From Salipiger aestuarii (GTDB taxonomy: Bacteria > Pseudomonadota > Alphaproteobacteria > Rhodobacterales > Rhodobacteraceae), in contig NZ_QLMG01000014.1 in assembly GCF_003259905.1 (NCBI RefSeq), positions 1 to 64,000 on the forward strand: 64,000 bases of DNA, read 5' to 3'. Every line of letters starts with the position of its first letter. Position 1 is the stretch's first letter. This document shows positions 7,860 through 16,892 of the stretch, piece after piece. A program made the translations under genes and the position numbers. Under the pieces are notes generated by a model that saw only the letters and a program-made list of their open reading frames with translations, was not told the DNA's origin and made no database searches.

Positions 7860-9407
7860 ATGAAACATCTGAAAGCGACAACATTTCTCATCGCGGCCGC
7901 GCTTGCGACACCGCTTGCCGCGCAACAGGACGGCGGGCGGCTCGACATCGTCGTTCAACCCGAACCGCCGGGGCTGATGCTGGGCCTCGTGCAGAACGGC
8001 CCGGCGCAGTTGGTCGCGGGTGACATCTATGAGGGTCTGCTGCGCTATGACACCGACCTCAACCCAATGCCGGGTCTGGCGGAAAGCTGGGAAGTGTCGG
8101 ACGACGGTCTGACCTATACGTTCAAGCTGCACGAAGGCGTCAAATGGCACGATGGCGAGGATTTCACCGCCGATGACGTGGTGTTCAGCGCCGGCACCTT
8201 CCTGCCCGAAACCCACGCCCGCCTGCGCGCCTCGCTGGCCTATGTCGACAGCATCACGGCGCCGGATCCGCTGACGGCCGTTTTCAAGCTGAAGGAACCC
8301 TTCGGCCCCTTCATCAGCGTGTTCGAAGCGGCGACCATGCCGATGATCCCCCAGCACATCTATGAAGGCACTGACTTTGCCAACAACGAAATGAACGCCA
8401 CGCCCATCGGCACCGGTCCGTTCAAGTTCGATGAATGGGTGAAGGGCAGCTATATCCATCTGGTCAAGAACGAAGACTACTACGTCGACGGTCTGCCCCA
8501 TCTGGACGAGGTATATTATCGCGTGATCCCCGATGCCGCCAGTCGCGCGGTTGCGTTCGAAACCGGCGAAGTCGATGTGCTGCCCGGCGGGTCGGTGGAA
8601 AACTGGGACATCCCGCGCCTGACCGAAATGGACGGTGTCTGTTCCACCGGCAAGGGCTGGGAGTTCTTTGCCCCCCACGCCTGGATGTGGCTGAACAACC
8701 GCGAAGGTCCGATGGCGGACGTGCGCTTCCGTCAGGCGATCATGTACGCGATGGACCGTGAATTCATGCGCGACGTGGTGTGGAACGGCTTTGGCAAGGT
8801 GCCGACGGGGCCGGTGTCTTCGGTGACGAACTTCTATACCGACGACGTGACGATCTACGATCACGACCCCGACAAGGCCAGGACGCTGCTGGACGACATG
8901 GGCTATGACGGCGAACCGGTGCGCATCCTGCCGCTGCCTTATGGCGAAACGTGGCAGCGCTGGGCCGAAGCGGTGCGCCAGAACCTGTCCGAGGTCGGCA
9001 TCAACGTCGAAATCGACAGCGCTGACGTTGCCGGCTGGAACGAGAAGACGTCGCAGTGGGACTACGACATGGCGTTCACCTATCTCTACCAGTACGGCGA
9101 TCCCGCGCTGGGCGTGTCGCGCAACTACACCGCCGATCGCATCGAAAAGGGCAGCCCGTGGAACAATGTCGAGGGCTACAACAACCCCGAGCTTGACAAA
9201 AAGTGGTTCGCCGCCGCAACCATGACCTCGCCCGAGGAACGCCAGGCCGCCTATGACGAGATCCAGAAGGAAATCGTCGACGATGTGCCCGTGGCCTGGA
9301 TGCTGGAACTGGAATACCCGACGATCTATCGGTGCAACGTGCAGGATCTGGTGACCACCGGGATTGGCGTGAATGACGGCCCGCGCAACGCCTGGATCGA
9401 AGAGTAA
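7860..9407 (+). CDS. ABC transporter substrate-binding protein, family 5 (dipeptide/oligopeptide type)
   Basis: The 515-residue periplasmic binding protein starts with a Sec signal peptide (MKHLKATTFLIAAALATPLAA, cleavage about residue 21). It continues as an SBP_bac_5 protein with the typical YEGLLRYD, LAESWEVSDDGLTYTFKL-like and RFRQAIMYAMDRE segments. The family delivers di-/oligopeptides, nickel, glutathione, opines or amides to DppBCDF-type importers. A ggaaag stretch lies just before the ATG at 7860. It is followed by a hairpin and then two permeases and a double ATPase. The binding protein defines the imported compound of this cluster, but the ligand cannot be read from sequence. Confidence 0.92.
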   Translation: MKHLKATTFLIAAALATPLAAQQDGGRLDIVVQPEPPGLMLGLVQNGPAQLVAGDIYEGLLRYDTDLNPMPGLAESWEVSDDGLTYTFKLHEGVKWHDGEDFTADDVVFSAGTFLPETHARLRASLAYVDSITAPDPLTAVFKLKEPFGPFISVFEAATMPMIPQHIYEGTDFANNEMNATPIGTGPFKFDEWVKGSYIHLVKNEDYYVDGLPHLDEVYYRVIPDAASRAVAFETGEVDVLPGGSVENWDIPRLTEMDGVCSTGKGWEFFAPHAWMWLNNREGPMADVRFRQAIMYAMDREFMRDVVWNGFGKVPTGPVSSVTNFYTDDVTIYDHDPDKARTLLDDMGYDGEPVRILPLPYGETWQRWAEAVRQNLSEVGINVEIDSADVAGWNEKTSQWDYDMAFTYLYQYGDPALGVSRNYTADRIEKGSPWNNVEGYNNPELDKKWFAAATMTSPEERQAAYDEIQKEIVDDVPVAWMLELEYPTIYRCNVQDLVTTGIGVNDGPRNAWIEE

Positions 9408-9414
9408 ACACTGC

Positions 9415-9479
9415 GGCCGGGCGAAAATTTTTAGTCCTAAAAATTTTCTTCGCGCTCCGCTCGCAGATTGCGCCCGGCC
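9415..9479 (+). promoter_or_regulatory. composite stem-loop between binding-protein and permease genes
   Basis: A perfect 12-bp AT-rich inverted repeat (gaaaatttttag 9423-9434, ctaaaaattttc 9437-9448, 2-nt loop) is nested inside a 9-bp GC-rich pair (ggccgggcg 9415-9423, cgcccggcc 9471-9479). There is no T-run after the outer arm. The position, directly after the binding-protein stop and before the permease, fits a mRNA-stabilising or attenuating hairpin that keeps the binding protein more abundant than the membrane parts. Confidence 0.6.
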
Positions 9480-9509
9480 TTCCCATTCCAAGAAGAGAAA
9501 GCGACCGGC

Positions 9510-10487
9510 ATGTCCGTTCTCGCCATCATTGCCGCGCGGCTTTTCAAGGCTGCGCTGACGCTGCTTGCCATTGCTGTGCTCAACTTCTGCCTGCTGCACG
9601 CCGCCCCCGGAGACCCTGCCGTGGTGCTTGCCGGCGAGGCAGGCGCTGCCGACGAGCAGATGATCGAACAGTTGCGCGAACGCTTCGGGCTCGATCAGCC
9701 CTTTGGTGTGCAGCTTTGGAAATACGTCTCGGGGGTGGCGCAGCTGGACCTGGGTTACAGCTTTCGGCAGGGCGCGCCGGTGATCGACCTGATCGCCGAG
9801 CGGCTGCCCGCCACCCTGTTACTGACGCTGACCGCTTTTGTCATCTCGCTGGTGTTCGGCATCGCGCTGGGGGTCGCTGCCGCCGCGCGGGTCGGCAAAC
9901 CGCAGGACAGCCTGCTGACCGCGCTCGCGCTGCTGTTTTACGCCACGCCGCTGTACTGGGCGGCGCTGATGGCGGTGCTGGTGTTTTCGGTCTGGCTCGG
10001 CTGGCTACCGGGGTTCGGGTATGAAACCGTCGGGGCCGGGTACACCGGGTTCGACCGCGCGCTGGACATCGCCAGGCATCTCGTTCTGCCAGCGCTGACG
10101 CTGGGGTTGTTCTTCATGGCGGTCTACATGCGCATGACGCGGGCCTCGATGCTCGAAGTGTCGACGGCGGATTTCGTGAAAACCGCGCGGGCCAAGGGGC
10201 TTTCGGGGGCGGTGATCCGCCGCCGGCACATCCTGCGCAACGCCATTTTGCCGGTGGTCACGCTGGCCGGTCTGCAAGCGGGGCAGCTGATCGGCGGGGC
10301 GGTGCTGACCGAAACCGTCTTTGCCTGGCCCGGTATCGGACGGCTGATGTTCGAAAGCCTTGCCGCGCGCGATTACAACACCATTCTGGGCGTCTTTCTT
10401 GTGTCTGCCGCCATGGTCATTCTGTTCAACATCGTCACTGACATTGTCTACCGCCTTGTGGACCCCCGGATCGGAGCCCGCGCATGA
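9510..10487 (+). CDS. ABC transporter permease, DppB type
   Basis: The 325-residue integral membrane protein has the BPD_transp_1 fold with about six membrane segments and a long periplasmic loop after the first helix. The family EAA-type cytoplasmic loop is visible (DFVKTARAKGLS, then HILRNAILPV). It starts at 9510, preceded by agaagagaaa, and its stop overlaps the next permease by 4 bp. With the DppC-type partner it forms the channel of the importer served by the family 5 binding protein upstream. Confidence 0.92.
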   Translation: MSVLAIIAARLFKAALTLLAIAVLNFCLLHAAPGDPAVVLAGEAGAADEQMIEQLRERFGLDQPFGVQLWKYVSGVAQLDLGYSFRQGAPVIDLIAERLPATLLLTLTAFVISLVFGIALGVAAAARVGKPQDSLLTALALLFYATPLYWAALMAVLVFSVWLGWLPGFGYETVGAGYTGFDRALDIARHLVLPALTLGLFFMAVYMRMTRASMLEVSTADFVKTARAKGLSGAVIRRRHILRNAILPVVTLAGLQAGQLIGGAVLTETVFAWPGIGRLMFESLAARDYNTILGVFLVSAAMVILFNIVTDIVYRLVDPRIGARA

Positions 10488-11323
10488 GCTTCTGGAAACG
10501 CTTTCGCACCAATATCGGGGCCATTGTCGGAGTCGTCCTGCTGATCGGGGTCATTGCCATTGCGCTGCTTGCGCCGGTGATCTTCGAGCACGGCCCCTGG
10601 CAGATGGTACAACGCCCGTTTCTCGCGCCGTTTGCGGTGGATGGCTTGCCGCTGGGCACGGACACGCTGGGGCGCGATGTGGCCTCGCAACTGGCGCATG
10701 GCGCGCGGGTGTCGCTGCTGGTGGGGCTTGTGTCGACGCTGGTGGCGCTGCTCATCGGGGTGCCTTTGGGCGCGCTGGCCGGGTTCTATGGAGGCTATGT
10801 GGATGAGGGCGCCATGCGCTTTACCGAGTTCTTTCAGACCATCCCCAACTTTGCGCTCGCCATCGTGCTGGTGGCGATCTTTGAACCTTCGCTCGCGTCG
10901 ATCACGCTGGCCATCGCCATCGTGTCCTGGCCCCCGGTCGCGCGGCTTGTGCGGGCCGAGGTCATGTCGGTGCGCAAGCGCGAATTCGTCGATGCGGCGA
11001 CGCTGGCGGGGCTGTCCAAGCACCGCATTCTGATCCGTCAGGTGCTGCCCAACACCGTGTCGCCGATCATCGTCATGGCCTCGCTCATGGTGGCGACGGC
11101 GATCCTGCTGGAAAGCTCGCTAAGCTTCCTGGGCCTTGGCGATCCCAATGCCATGAGCTGGGGTTACATGATCGGGGCGGCGCGCACGGTCATCCGGTCC
11201 AGCTGGTGGCTGAGCTTTTTCCCCGGCGTCGCGATCATCATCACGGTTCTGGCGCTGAACCTGATCGGAGAAGGGCTGAACGACGCGCTCAACCCGCACC
11301 TGTCACGAAAGGGCCGCGCATGA
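10484..11323 (+). CDS. ABC transporter permease, DppC type
   Basis: The 279-residue second permease begins with the typical cytosolic N-terminus and first helix (RFRTNIGAIVGVVLLIGVIA). It then has the LGTDTLGRDV motif found in nearly all DppC/OppC proteins, and an EAA loop (EFVDAATLAGLSKHRI). It overlaps the upstream permease by ATGA and the downstream ATPase gene by ATGA, so all three are translated in sequence. It pairs with the DppB-type subunit. Confidence 0.93.
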   Translation: MSFWKRFRTNIGAIVGVVLLIGVIAIALLAPVIFEHGPWQMVQRPFLAPFAVDGLPLGTDTLGRDVASQLAHGARVSLLVGLVSTLVALLIGVPLGALAGFYGGYVDEGAMRFTEFFQTIPNFALAIVLVAIFEPSLASITLAIAIVSWPPVARLVRAEVMSVRKREFVDAATLAGLSKHRILIRQVLPNTVSPIIVMASLMVATAILLESSLSFLGLGDPNAMSWGYMIGAARTVIRSSWWLSFFPGVAIIITVLALNLIGEGLNDALNPHLSRKGRA

Positions 11324-12933
11324 GCACGCTTGCCATTGAACATCTGACCATCGGGTTGCCCGAAGGGGCCGACCGGCCGTTTGCGGTCGAAGACGTCAGC
11401 ATGACCATCGACAAGGGCCATATCCTGTGCGTGGTCGGTGAATCCGGGTCGGGAAAATCCATGACCGCCAACGCGCTGATGGGGCTGCTGCCTCCCGGAG
11501 TCGCCGTCAAGGCGGGCCGCGCCCTGTTCGAGGCGCGCGATGTGTTGCGTCTGCCCGAGGCCGACAAGATGGCCCTGCGCGGCGCCTCCATCGCGATGAT
11601 CTTTCAGGAACCGATGACGGCGCTGAACCCGCTGATGCGCATCGGCGATCAGATCACCGAGGTGTTTGCCGCGCATGACCGCTTTACCCAGGCCGAACGG
11701 CGCAAAAAGGCGCTGGACCTGATCCGCGAGGTGCAGCTGCCCGATCCGGAAAAGATCATCCGCGCCTATCCCTTTCAGCTGTCGGGCGGGCAGCGTCAGC
11801 GGGCGATGATCGCCATGGCTCTGGCGCTGGAGCCCAAGCTGCTGATCGCCGATGAACCCACCACCGCGCTGGACGTGACGACACAGTCGCAGATCCTCAA
11901 ATTGATCCTTGATCTGCGCGACAGGCGCGGGATGGCGGTGATGTTCATCACCCATGACTTTGGTGTCGTGGCTGAAATCGCCGACGGGGTCATCGTCATG
12001 CGCGAGGGGAAGGTGGTCGAACAGGGGCCCGCCGCGCAGGTCCTGAATACGCCGCAGCACGGCTACACCCGGCGCCTGCTTGCGGCGATCCCGACCGGGG
12101 TGTTGCCGGAACGGCGCGTCCTTTCCGACAGTCCGGCGCTGGAAATCAAGGGGCTGCGCAAGATCTATCGCACCGGGGGCGGGCTGTTTCGTGCCCCGCG
12201 CGAGGTGCGCGCGGTGGACGATGTGTCGCTGACCGTGTCGCGCGGCGAGGTGCTGGGGCTGGTGGGTGAATCCGGGTCCGGGAAATCCACGCTAGGGCGC
12301 ACCGCCGTGCGTCTGGTCACGCCTGATGGGGGGCAGGTGCTGGTCGGGGGCACCGATCTTGCCGCCCTGTCGGACGAGGATCTGCGCAAGCAGCGCCACA
12401 AGGTGCAGATGGTGTTTCAGGACCCCTATGCCTCTCTCAACCCGCGTCAGCGCATCATCGGCGCGATCACCGATGGCCCCATTGCCCGCGGCATCCCAAA
12501 GGCGCGGGCCGTCGCCCGCGCCCGCGAACTGCTCGATATCGTCGGGCTTGGGGCCGATGCCGCCAGCCGCTTTCCCCACGAGTTTTCCGGCGGACAGCGC
12601 CAGCGCATCGGCATCGCCCGTGCGCTGGCCATGGACCCCGAGCTTATCATCGCGGATGAAGCGGTGTCGGCGCTCGACGTGTCGATCCAGGCGCAGGTGC
12701 TGGATCTGCTGCGCGATCTGCGCGAAAAGATGGACCTGTCGATCCTGTTCATCACCCACGATCTGCGCGTCGCCGCCCAGCTGTGTGACCGCATCGCGGT
12801 GATGCAAAAGGGCAGGCTGGTCGAAATCGGCACCGTGCACGACATTTTCCTGAACCCGCAACAGGATTACACGAAGCAACTGCTCGCCGCCGTGCCCGGC
12901 GCGGATTGGGACAACCAGAAGGTGCCAGCATGA
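11320..12933 (+). CDS. ABC transporter ATP-binding protein, fused DppD-DppF type
   Basis: The 537-residue protein carries two complete nucleotide-binding domains in tandem. The first has Walker A GESGSGKSMT, signature LSGGQRQR and Walker B LLIADEPTTALD. The second has GESGSGKST, FSGGQRQR and IIADEAVSALD. Each is followed by the oligopeptide/dipeptide C-terminal extension. In the second Walker B region the usual DEP is DEA, a common tolerated variant that keeps the catalytic glutamate. The fusion replaces separate DppD and DppF subunits. The start at 11320 overlaps the permease stop, and the end overlaps the reductase gene by 4 bp. Confidence 0.93.
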   Translation: MSTLAIEHLTIGLPEGADRPFAVEDVSMTIDKGHILCVVGESGSGKSMTANALMGLLPPGVAVKAGRALFEARDVLRLPEADKMALRGASIAMIFQEPMTALNPLMRIGDQITEVFAAHDRFTQAERRKKALDLIREVQLPDPEKIIRAYPFQLSGGQRQRAMIAMALALEPKLLIADEPTTALDVTTQSQILKLILDLRDRRGMAVMFITHDFGVVAEIADGVIVMREGKVVEQGPAAQVLNTPQHGYTRRLLAAIPTGVLPERRVLSDSPALEIKGLRKIYRTGGGLFRAPREVRAVDDVSLTVSRGEVLGLVGESGSGKSTLGRTAVRLVTPDGGQVLVGGTDLAALSDEDLRKQRHKVQMVFQDPYASLNPRQRIIGAITDGPIARGIPKARAVARARELLDIVGLGADAASRFPHEFSGGQRQRIGIARALAMDPELIIADEAVSALDVSIQAQVLDLLRDLREKMDLSILFITHDLRVAAQLCDRIAVMQKGRLVEIGTVHDIFLNPQQDYTKQLLAAVPGADWDNQKVPA

Positions 12934-13850
12934 CCCGGATTCTTGGTGTTGCCACCTGTTCGCGGCTCGATGTTGCAGATCGCTTTGTGCCCCTGTTCGA
13001 ACGGCTGGCACCTGAAATCGACCTGCGCGCCCCGCGCGACATCGACCGCCCCGAAGACGTGCGCTTCATGCTGACCTTCGTTCCCGGCGACGATGCGTTC
13101 ACGCCATATCCCAACCTGGAGGCGGCGTTCAGCATCGGCGCGGGGCAGGATGCCATCGACACCTGCCCGTCGCGCCCCGAAGGCCTGCCGGTCTATCGGC
13201 TGGAAGACCCCGATCAGGCGCTTCAGATGGCGGCGTTCTGCGTCTTTCACGTCCAGTGGCACCAGCGTGAGATGTTCGACATCCGCGCCGCCCAGGCGCG
13301 CGGCGAATGGTTGCGCAAGGCGACCGGGCTGTCGCCGCGAAGCAAGCGCATCGGCGTGATGGGGTTTGGCCACATGGGGCGAGCGGTGGCAAAGGCGCTG
13401 GTGGCGCTGGGCTATCCGGTGCAGGGTTATGCCCGGCGTATGCCCGATCCGCCCGAGCCGGGGGTCACCCATTTCACCGACGGACAAATGGATGATTTCG
13501 TGGCGCGATCGGATATCCTTGTCAACGTGCTGCCGCTGACACCGCAGACGCGCGGCCTGATCGACGCCGGCTTTCTGGCCAGGCTGCCGCAGGGGGCGGC
13601 GCTGATTCACGTCGGGCGCGGCGGGCAGGTCGATGAACCCGCGCTGATCGCGGCGCTGGACAGCGGCCACCTGTCGGGGGCGTCTGTCGATGTCTTTGAA
13701 ACCGAACCGCTGCCGGCGGATCACCCGTTCTGGGCGCATGAGAGGGTTTTCATGACGCCGCACAGTGCCTGCATCCCGGTCCCCGAAGCTGTCGTGCGTT
13801 CGGTGCGCGCGCGCATGAGATCCGACCCATCGAAAGAGACCTTTGCATGA
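12930..13850 (+). CDS. D-2-hydroxyacid dehydrogenase, glyoxylate/hydroxypyruvate reductase A-like
   Basis: The 306-residue protein has a Rossmann NAD(P)-binding domain with GFGHMGRAV near residues 150-158. The catalytic residues typical of the family follow: Arg in HVGRGGQVDE, Glu in VFETEPLP and His in MTPHSA. The short N-terminal domain is of the GhrA type. It probably interconverts a 2-oxoacid (glyoxylate, hydroxypyruvate or similar) and the D-2-hydroxyacid. ATGA overlaps on both sides place it within the importer operon. It probably acts on a two- or three-carbon product released by the aldolase or amidase steps. Confidence 0.87.
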   Translation: MTRILGVATCSRLDVADRFVPLFERLAPEIDLRAPRDIDRPEDVRFMLTFVPGDDAFTPYPNLEAAFSIGAGQDAIDTCPSRPEGLPVYRLEDPDQALQMAAFCVFHVQWHQREMFDIRAAQARGEWLRKATGLSPRSKRIGVMGFGHMGRAVAKALVALGYPVQGYARRMPDPPEPGVTHFTDGQMDDFVARSDILVNVLPLTPQTRGLIDAGFLARLPQGAALIHVGRGGQVDEPALIAALDSGHLSGASVDVFETEPLPADHPFWAHERVFMTPHSACIPVPEAVVRSVRARMRSDPSKETFA

Positions 13851-15238
13851 CCGACCTCAACGCCCTCTCCGCCCGCGAACTGGCAGCCCGCATCCGGTCC
13901 GGCGCGATCGGTGCCGTCGATGTGGTGGGCGAAACGCTTGACCGCGTGATCCGGATGAACCCGAAGGTCAACGCCATCGTGCAGAACTGCGGCGCCGATG
14001 CGCTGGCCGAGGCCGAGGCACTGGACGCGCGCATCGCCTCGGGAAGGCCGGTGGGGCCTCTGGCGGGCGTGCCGGTGACGATCAAGGTGCTTTCGGATCA
14101 AAAGGGCTATGCCAGCACCAATTCCTGCCAGATCTACAGCGATGTGATCGCGACGCAGGACACGCCGTTCCTGCGTCACATGCGCCAGAAGGACGCGATC
14201 GTCATCGGTCGCACCAACACGCCCGCCTTTTCCTATCGCTGGTTCACCACCAATGATTTTTACGGCGCGACCAGGAACCCCCATCACGATGGGCTGACCG
14301 CCGGGGGATCGTCGGGCGGGGCAGGGGCCGCGATTGCCACGGGCATGGGGCATATCGCGCATGGCACCGATATTGCCGGGTCGATTCGCTATCCGGCTTA
14401 TGCCTGTGGCATTCAGGGCCTGCGTCCGACCCCCGGCCGGGTGCCGATGTTCAATCACTCGGGCGCCGACCGGGGCATCGGACCGCAGCTCATGGCGGTG
14501 TCCGGCCCGCTGGCGCGCCGCGTCGACGACCTGCGGCTGGGGCTGGAAGGCATGGCCGGCTATGCACCCGACGATGTCTGGAGCGCGCCTGTCCCCCTGA
14601 TCGGCCCCGCGTATCGCCGCCGTGTCGCCCTGGTGACTCACCCCGGCGGAATGGACACAGCCCCCCGCATCGTGGCGGATCTGGAACGCGCGGCGCAGAT
14701 GTTCCGTGAGGCGGGCTGGCAGGTCGATGTGCCCGCTGTCGTCCCGGACATGCGCGAAGCGGTCGAGTTGCAGATCGACCTGTGGCTGTCGGACGACCAC
14801 GCCACCAAACTGGACGCCGCGCAACGCGAAGGCGACGCGGGCGCCATTGCCCTGCTGACCCATTATGCGGACCACGCTGCCCAGATCGACGTCAAGCGGT
14901 TCGGCGAGCTGTTCATCCGCCGTGCCGCGCTGATCCGCGCGTGGCGTGCGTTTCTGGCCGATTACCCGGTGGTCTTGATGCCGAACTGCGCCGAGTTGCC
15001 GTTTCGACAGGATCAGGATCTGGAAGGCAGCGACATGATCGCCCACCTTTGGGATGTGATGCTGCCCCAGATCGCCATCCCGGTGCTGGGCATCCCGGCG
15101 ATTTCCATCGCATCCGACGTGCAGGACGGCGTACCGTCGGGGGTGCAGCTTGTCTGCCCGCCATGGCGCGAAGACATCTGTCTGGACGCGGGCGAAATCC
15201 TTGAACGGGGATTCGGCTTTCCCGGTCTCGTGAGCTGA
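13847..15238 (+). CDS. amidase (amidase signature family)
   Basis: The 463-residue protein has the Ser-cisSer-Lys triad framework: K80 in VPVTIKVLSD, serines S155/S156 in AGGSSGGAGA and the nucleophile S179 in GTDIAGSIR. The N-terminal LSARELAARIRSG segment is typical. Members hydrolyse carboxamides, from aryl amides and indoleacetamide to allophanate and glutamyl-tRNA. The C-terminus lacks the extra domains of GatA. It is the last gene of the rightward operon, overlaps the reductase gene by 4 bp and is followed by a hairpin. An amide-containing imported substrate is the simplest reading. Confidence 0.88.
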   Translation: MTDLNALSARELAARIRSGAIGAVDVVGETLDRVIRMNPKVNAIVQNCGADALAEAEALDARIASGRPVGPLAGVPVTIKVLSDQKGYASTNSCQIYSDVIATQDTPFLRHMRQKDAIVIGRTNTPAFSYRWFTTNDFYGATRNPHHDGLTAGGSSGGAGAAIATGMGHIAHGTDIAGSIRYPAYACGIQGLRPTPGRVPMFNHSGADRGIGPQLMAVSGPLARRVDDLRLGLEGMAGYAPDDVWSAPVPLIGPAYRRRVALVTHPGGMDTAPRIVADLERAAQMFREAGWQVDVPAVVPDMREAVELQIDLWLSDDHATKLDAAQREGDAGAIALLTHYADHAAQIDVKRFGELFIRRAALIRAWRAFLADYPVVLMPNCAELPFRQDQDLEGSDMIAHLWDVMLPQIAIPVLGIPAISIASDVQDGVPSGVQLVCPPWREDICLDAGEILERGFGFPGLVS

Positions 15239-15253
15239 TAGCGCTTGACACAG

Positions 15254-15288
15254 GCGGCGTCAGGCCCCATTTGCGGACCTGACGCCGC
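15254..15288 (+). terminator. hairpin after the amidase gene
   Basis: A perfect 11-bp stem (gcggcgtcagg 15254-15264, cctgacgccgc 15278-15288) with a 13-nt loop lies 15 bp after the amidase stop. There is no T-run, so it may be a weak or Rho-assisted terminator, or a 3'-end stabiliser. Confidence 0.55.
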
Positions 15289-15520
15289 GCTGCCGCGTGA
15301 GCTAGCCGCGCCCCTCGGGATGATTTCCCGGCATGAGCGCATCGGTGTCACACCTACGGTTCCCCATCACGCAGGGTTCTGGACGCGAATGGCCAGCAGG
15401 TCGCGGGACACGCCCGCGCTGTCAGAGGCCCGCGCGACACCCTGGCCATGCCGCCCCCGACAGGGGCGGGTGGCGTCTTGCCGTGAACCGATCCCGGACA
15501 CGGCCCGCAAAGGATAAGAT

Positions 15521-16831
15521 TTGTTCGACTTCGACATGCTCGGCCTCGCTCCGTCTCTCACCGAGGTTCTTCAGAAGAACGGGTTCAAGGAACCCACCCC
15601 GATCCAGAACCAGGCGATCCCGCTGGCGCTGGAGGGGCACGATGTGCTCGGCCTCGCGCAGACCGGCACAGGCAAGACGCTTGCCTTTGGCCTGCCGCTG
15701 ATCGACGGCCTGCTCAAAGAGCCGGGCAAGCCTGCGCCCAAGTGCGCCAAGGCGCTTGTGCTGGCTCCTACGCGCGAACTGGTCAACCAGATCGCCGACA
15801 GCCTGCGTCAGTTGACCGACGGGTCCAAGCTGCGGGTCGCCACGGTTGTGGGCGGGCAGTCCATCAACCGCCAGATCAGCTTTCTGTCGCGCGGAACGGA
15901 CATTCTAGTTGCGACACCGGGCCGTCTGATCGATCTGATGGACCGCGGCGCGGTCGATCTGTCCACCGTGCGTCAGCTGGTGCTGGACGAGGCCGACCAG
16001 ATGCTGGACCTTGGCTTCATTCACGCGCTGCGCCGCATCGCGCCCAAGCTGGGCACGCCGCGCCAGACGATGCTGTTTTCGGCGACCATGCCCAAGCAGA
16101 TGGAAGAGCTGTCCTCGGCTTACCTGAGCAACCCGCGCAAGGTGCAGGTGTCGCCACCGGGTAAGGCCGCGGACAAGGTCACGCAGTCGGTGCATTTCGT
16201 CGATAAGAACGACAAACCCGCCAAGCTGCGCGAGATTCTGCGCAAGGATATGGACGCGCTGACATTGGTGTTTTCGCGTACCAAGCACGGCGCGGAACGC
16301 CTGATGAAGGGCCTCGTAGCCGACGGGTTCAACGCCGCGTCAATCCATGGCAACAAAAGCCAGGGCCAGCGCGACCGTGCCATCAAGGCGTTCCGCGACG
16401 GCACCATCACGGTGCTCGTGGCCACCGATGTGGCCGCGCGCGGCATCGACATTCCGGGCGTGGCCTATGTGGTCAACTTCGACCTGCCCGAAGTGCCGGA
16501 CAATTATGTCCACCGCATCGGCCGCACGGCGCGCGCCGGGCGCGAGGGCGAAGCCATCGCCTTCTGCGCCCCGGATGAGGGCGATCTGTTGCGCCAGATC
16601 CAAAAACTGATGAAGATCGATATTCCGGTCGCCAGCGGCGAAGCGCCTTCTGATGTGGCTGGCAGCGGGCAGCGTCGCCGCGGTGGTGGCGGTCGTCGTG
16701 GCGGCGGCGGTGGCGGACCGCGCGGCGGGCAGGGCAAGAGCGGCAAGCCGTCGGGCCCCAAGTCCGAAGCCTTTGGAAAGCCCGGCACGACGGGCCCCCG
16801 CAGTCGTCGTCCGCGCCGCAAGGCGGCTTGA
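15521..16831 (+). CDS. DEAD-box ATP-dependent RNA helicase, RhlE-like
   Basis: The 436-residue helicase has all motifs: Q motif (GFKEPTPIQ), motif I AQTGTGKT, Ia PTRELVNQ, II DEAD (LDEADQML), III SAT, then RTKHGAERL, VATDVAARGIDIPG and HRIGRTARAG. The tail from about residue 385 is rich in Arg and Gly (RRGGGGRRGGGG-like), typical of RhlE and RNA-chaperone regions. The start is a TTG at 15521 with an aaagga ribosome-binding site just upstream; no better ATG precedes the Q motif. It stands alone, with palindromic repeats and a strong terminator after it. It likely remodels RNA in ribosome assembly or decay. Confidence 0.92.
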   Translation: MFDFDMLGLAPSLTEVLQKNGFKEPTPIQNQAIPLALEGHDVLGLAQTGTGKTLAFGLPLIDGLLKEPGKPAPKCAKALVLAPTRELVNQIADSLRQLTDGSKLRVATVVGGQSINRQISFLSRGTDILVATPGRLIDLMDRGAVDLSTVRQLVLDEADQMLDLGFIHALRRIAPKLGTPRQTMLFSATMPKQMEELSSAYLSNPRKVQVSPPGKAADKVTQSVHFVDKNDKPAKLREILRKDMDALTLVFSRTKHGAERLMKGLVADGFNAASIHGNKSQGQRDRAIKAFRDGTITVLVATDVAARGIDIPGVAYVVNFDLPEVPDNYVHRIGRTARAGREGEAIAFCAPDEGDLLRQIQKLMKIDIPVASGEAPSDVAGSGQRRRGGGGRRGGGGGGPRGGQGKSGKPSGPKSEAFGKPGTTGPRSRRPRRKAA

Positions 16832-16842
16832 GCTTCGAATCG

Positions 16843-16874
16843 ACCCAAAAATCTTCGTACGAAGATTTTTGGGT
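16843..16874. repeat. perfect 32-bp palindrome with CGTACG centre
   Basis: Each half runs 16 bases out from the centre between 16858 and 16859, including aaaaatcttcgt and its complement. It lies 12 bp after the helicase stop. The AT-rich arms contrast with the GC-rich surroundings. It shares the CGTACG core and AAAATCTT-like arms with the palindrome at 16893-16916. Confidence 0.8.
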
Positions 16875-16892
16875 GCTGGGTTCTTCGAAAAC

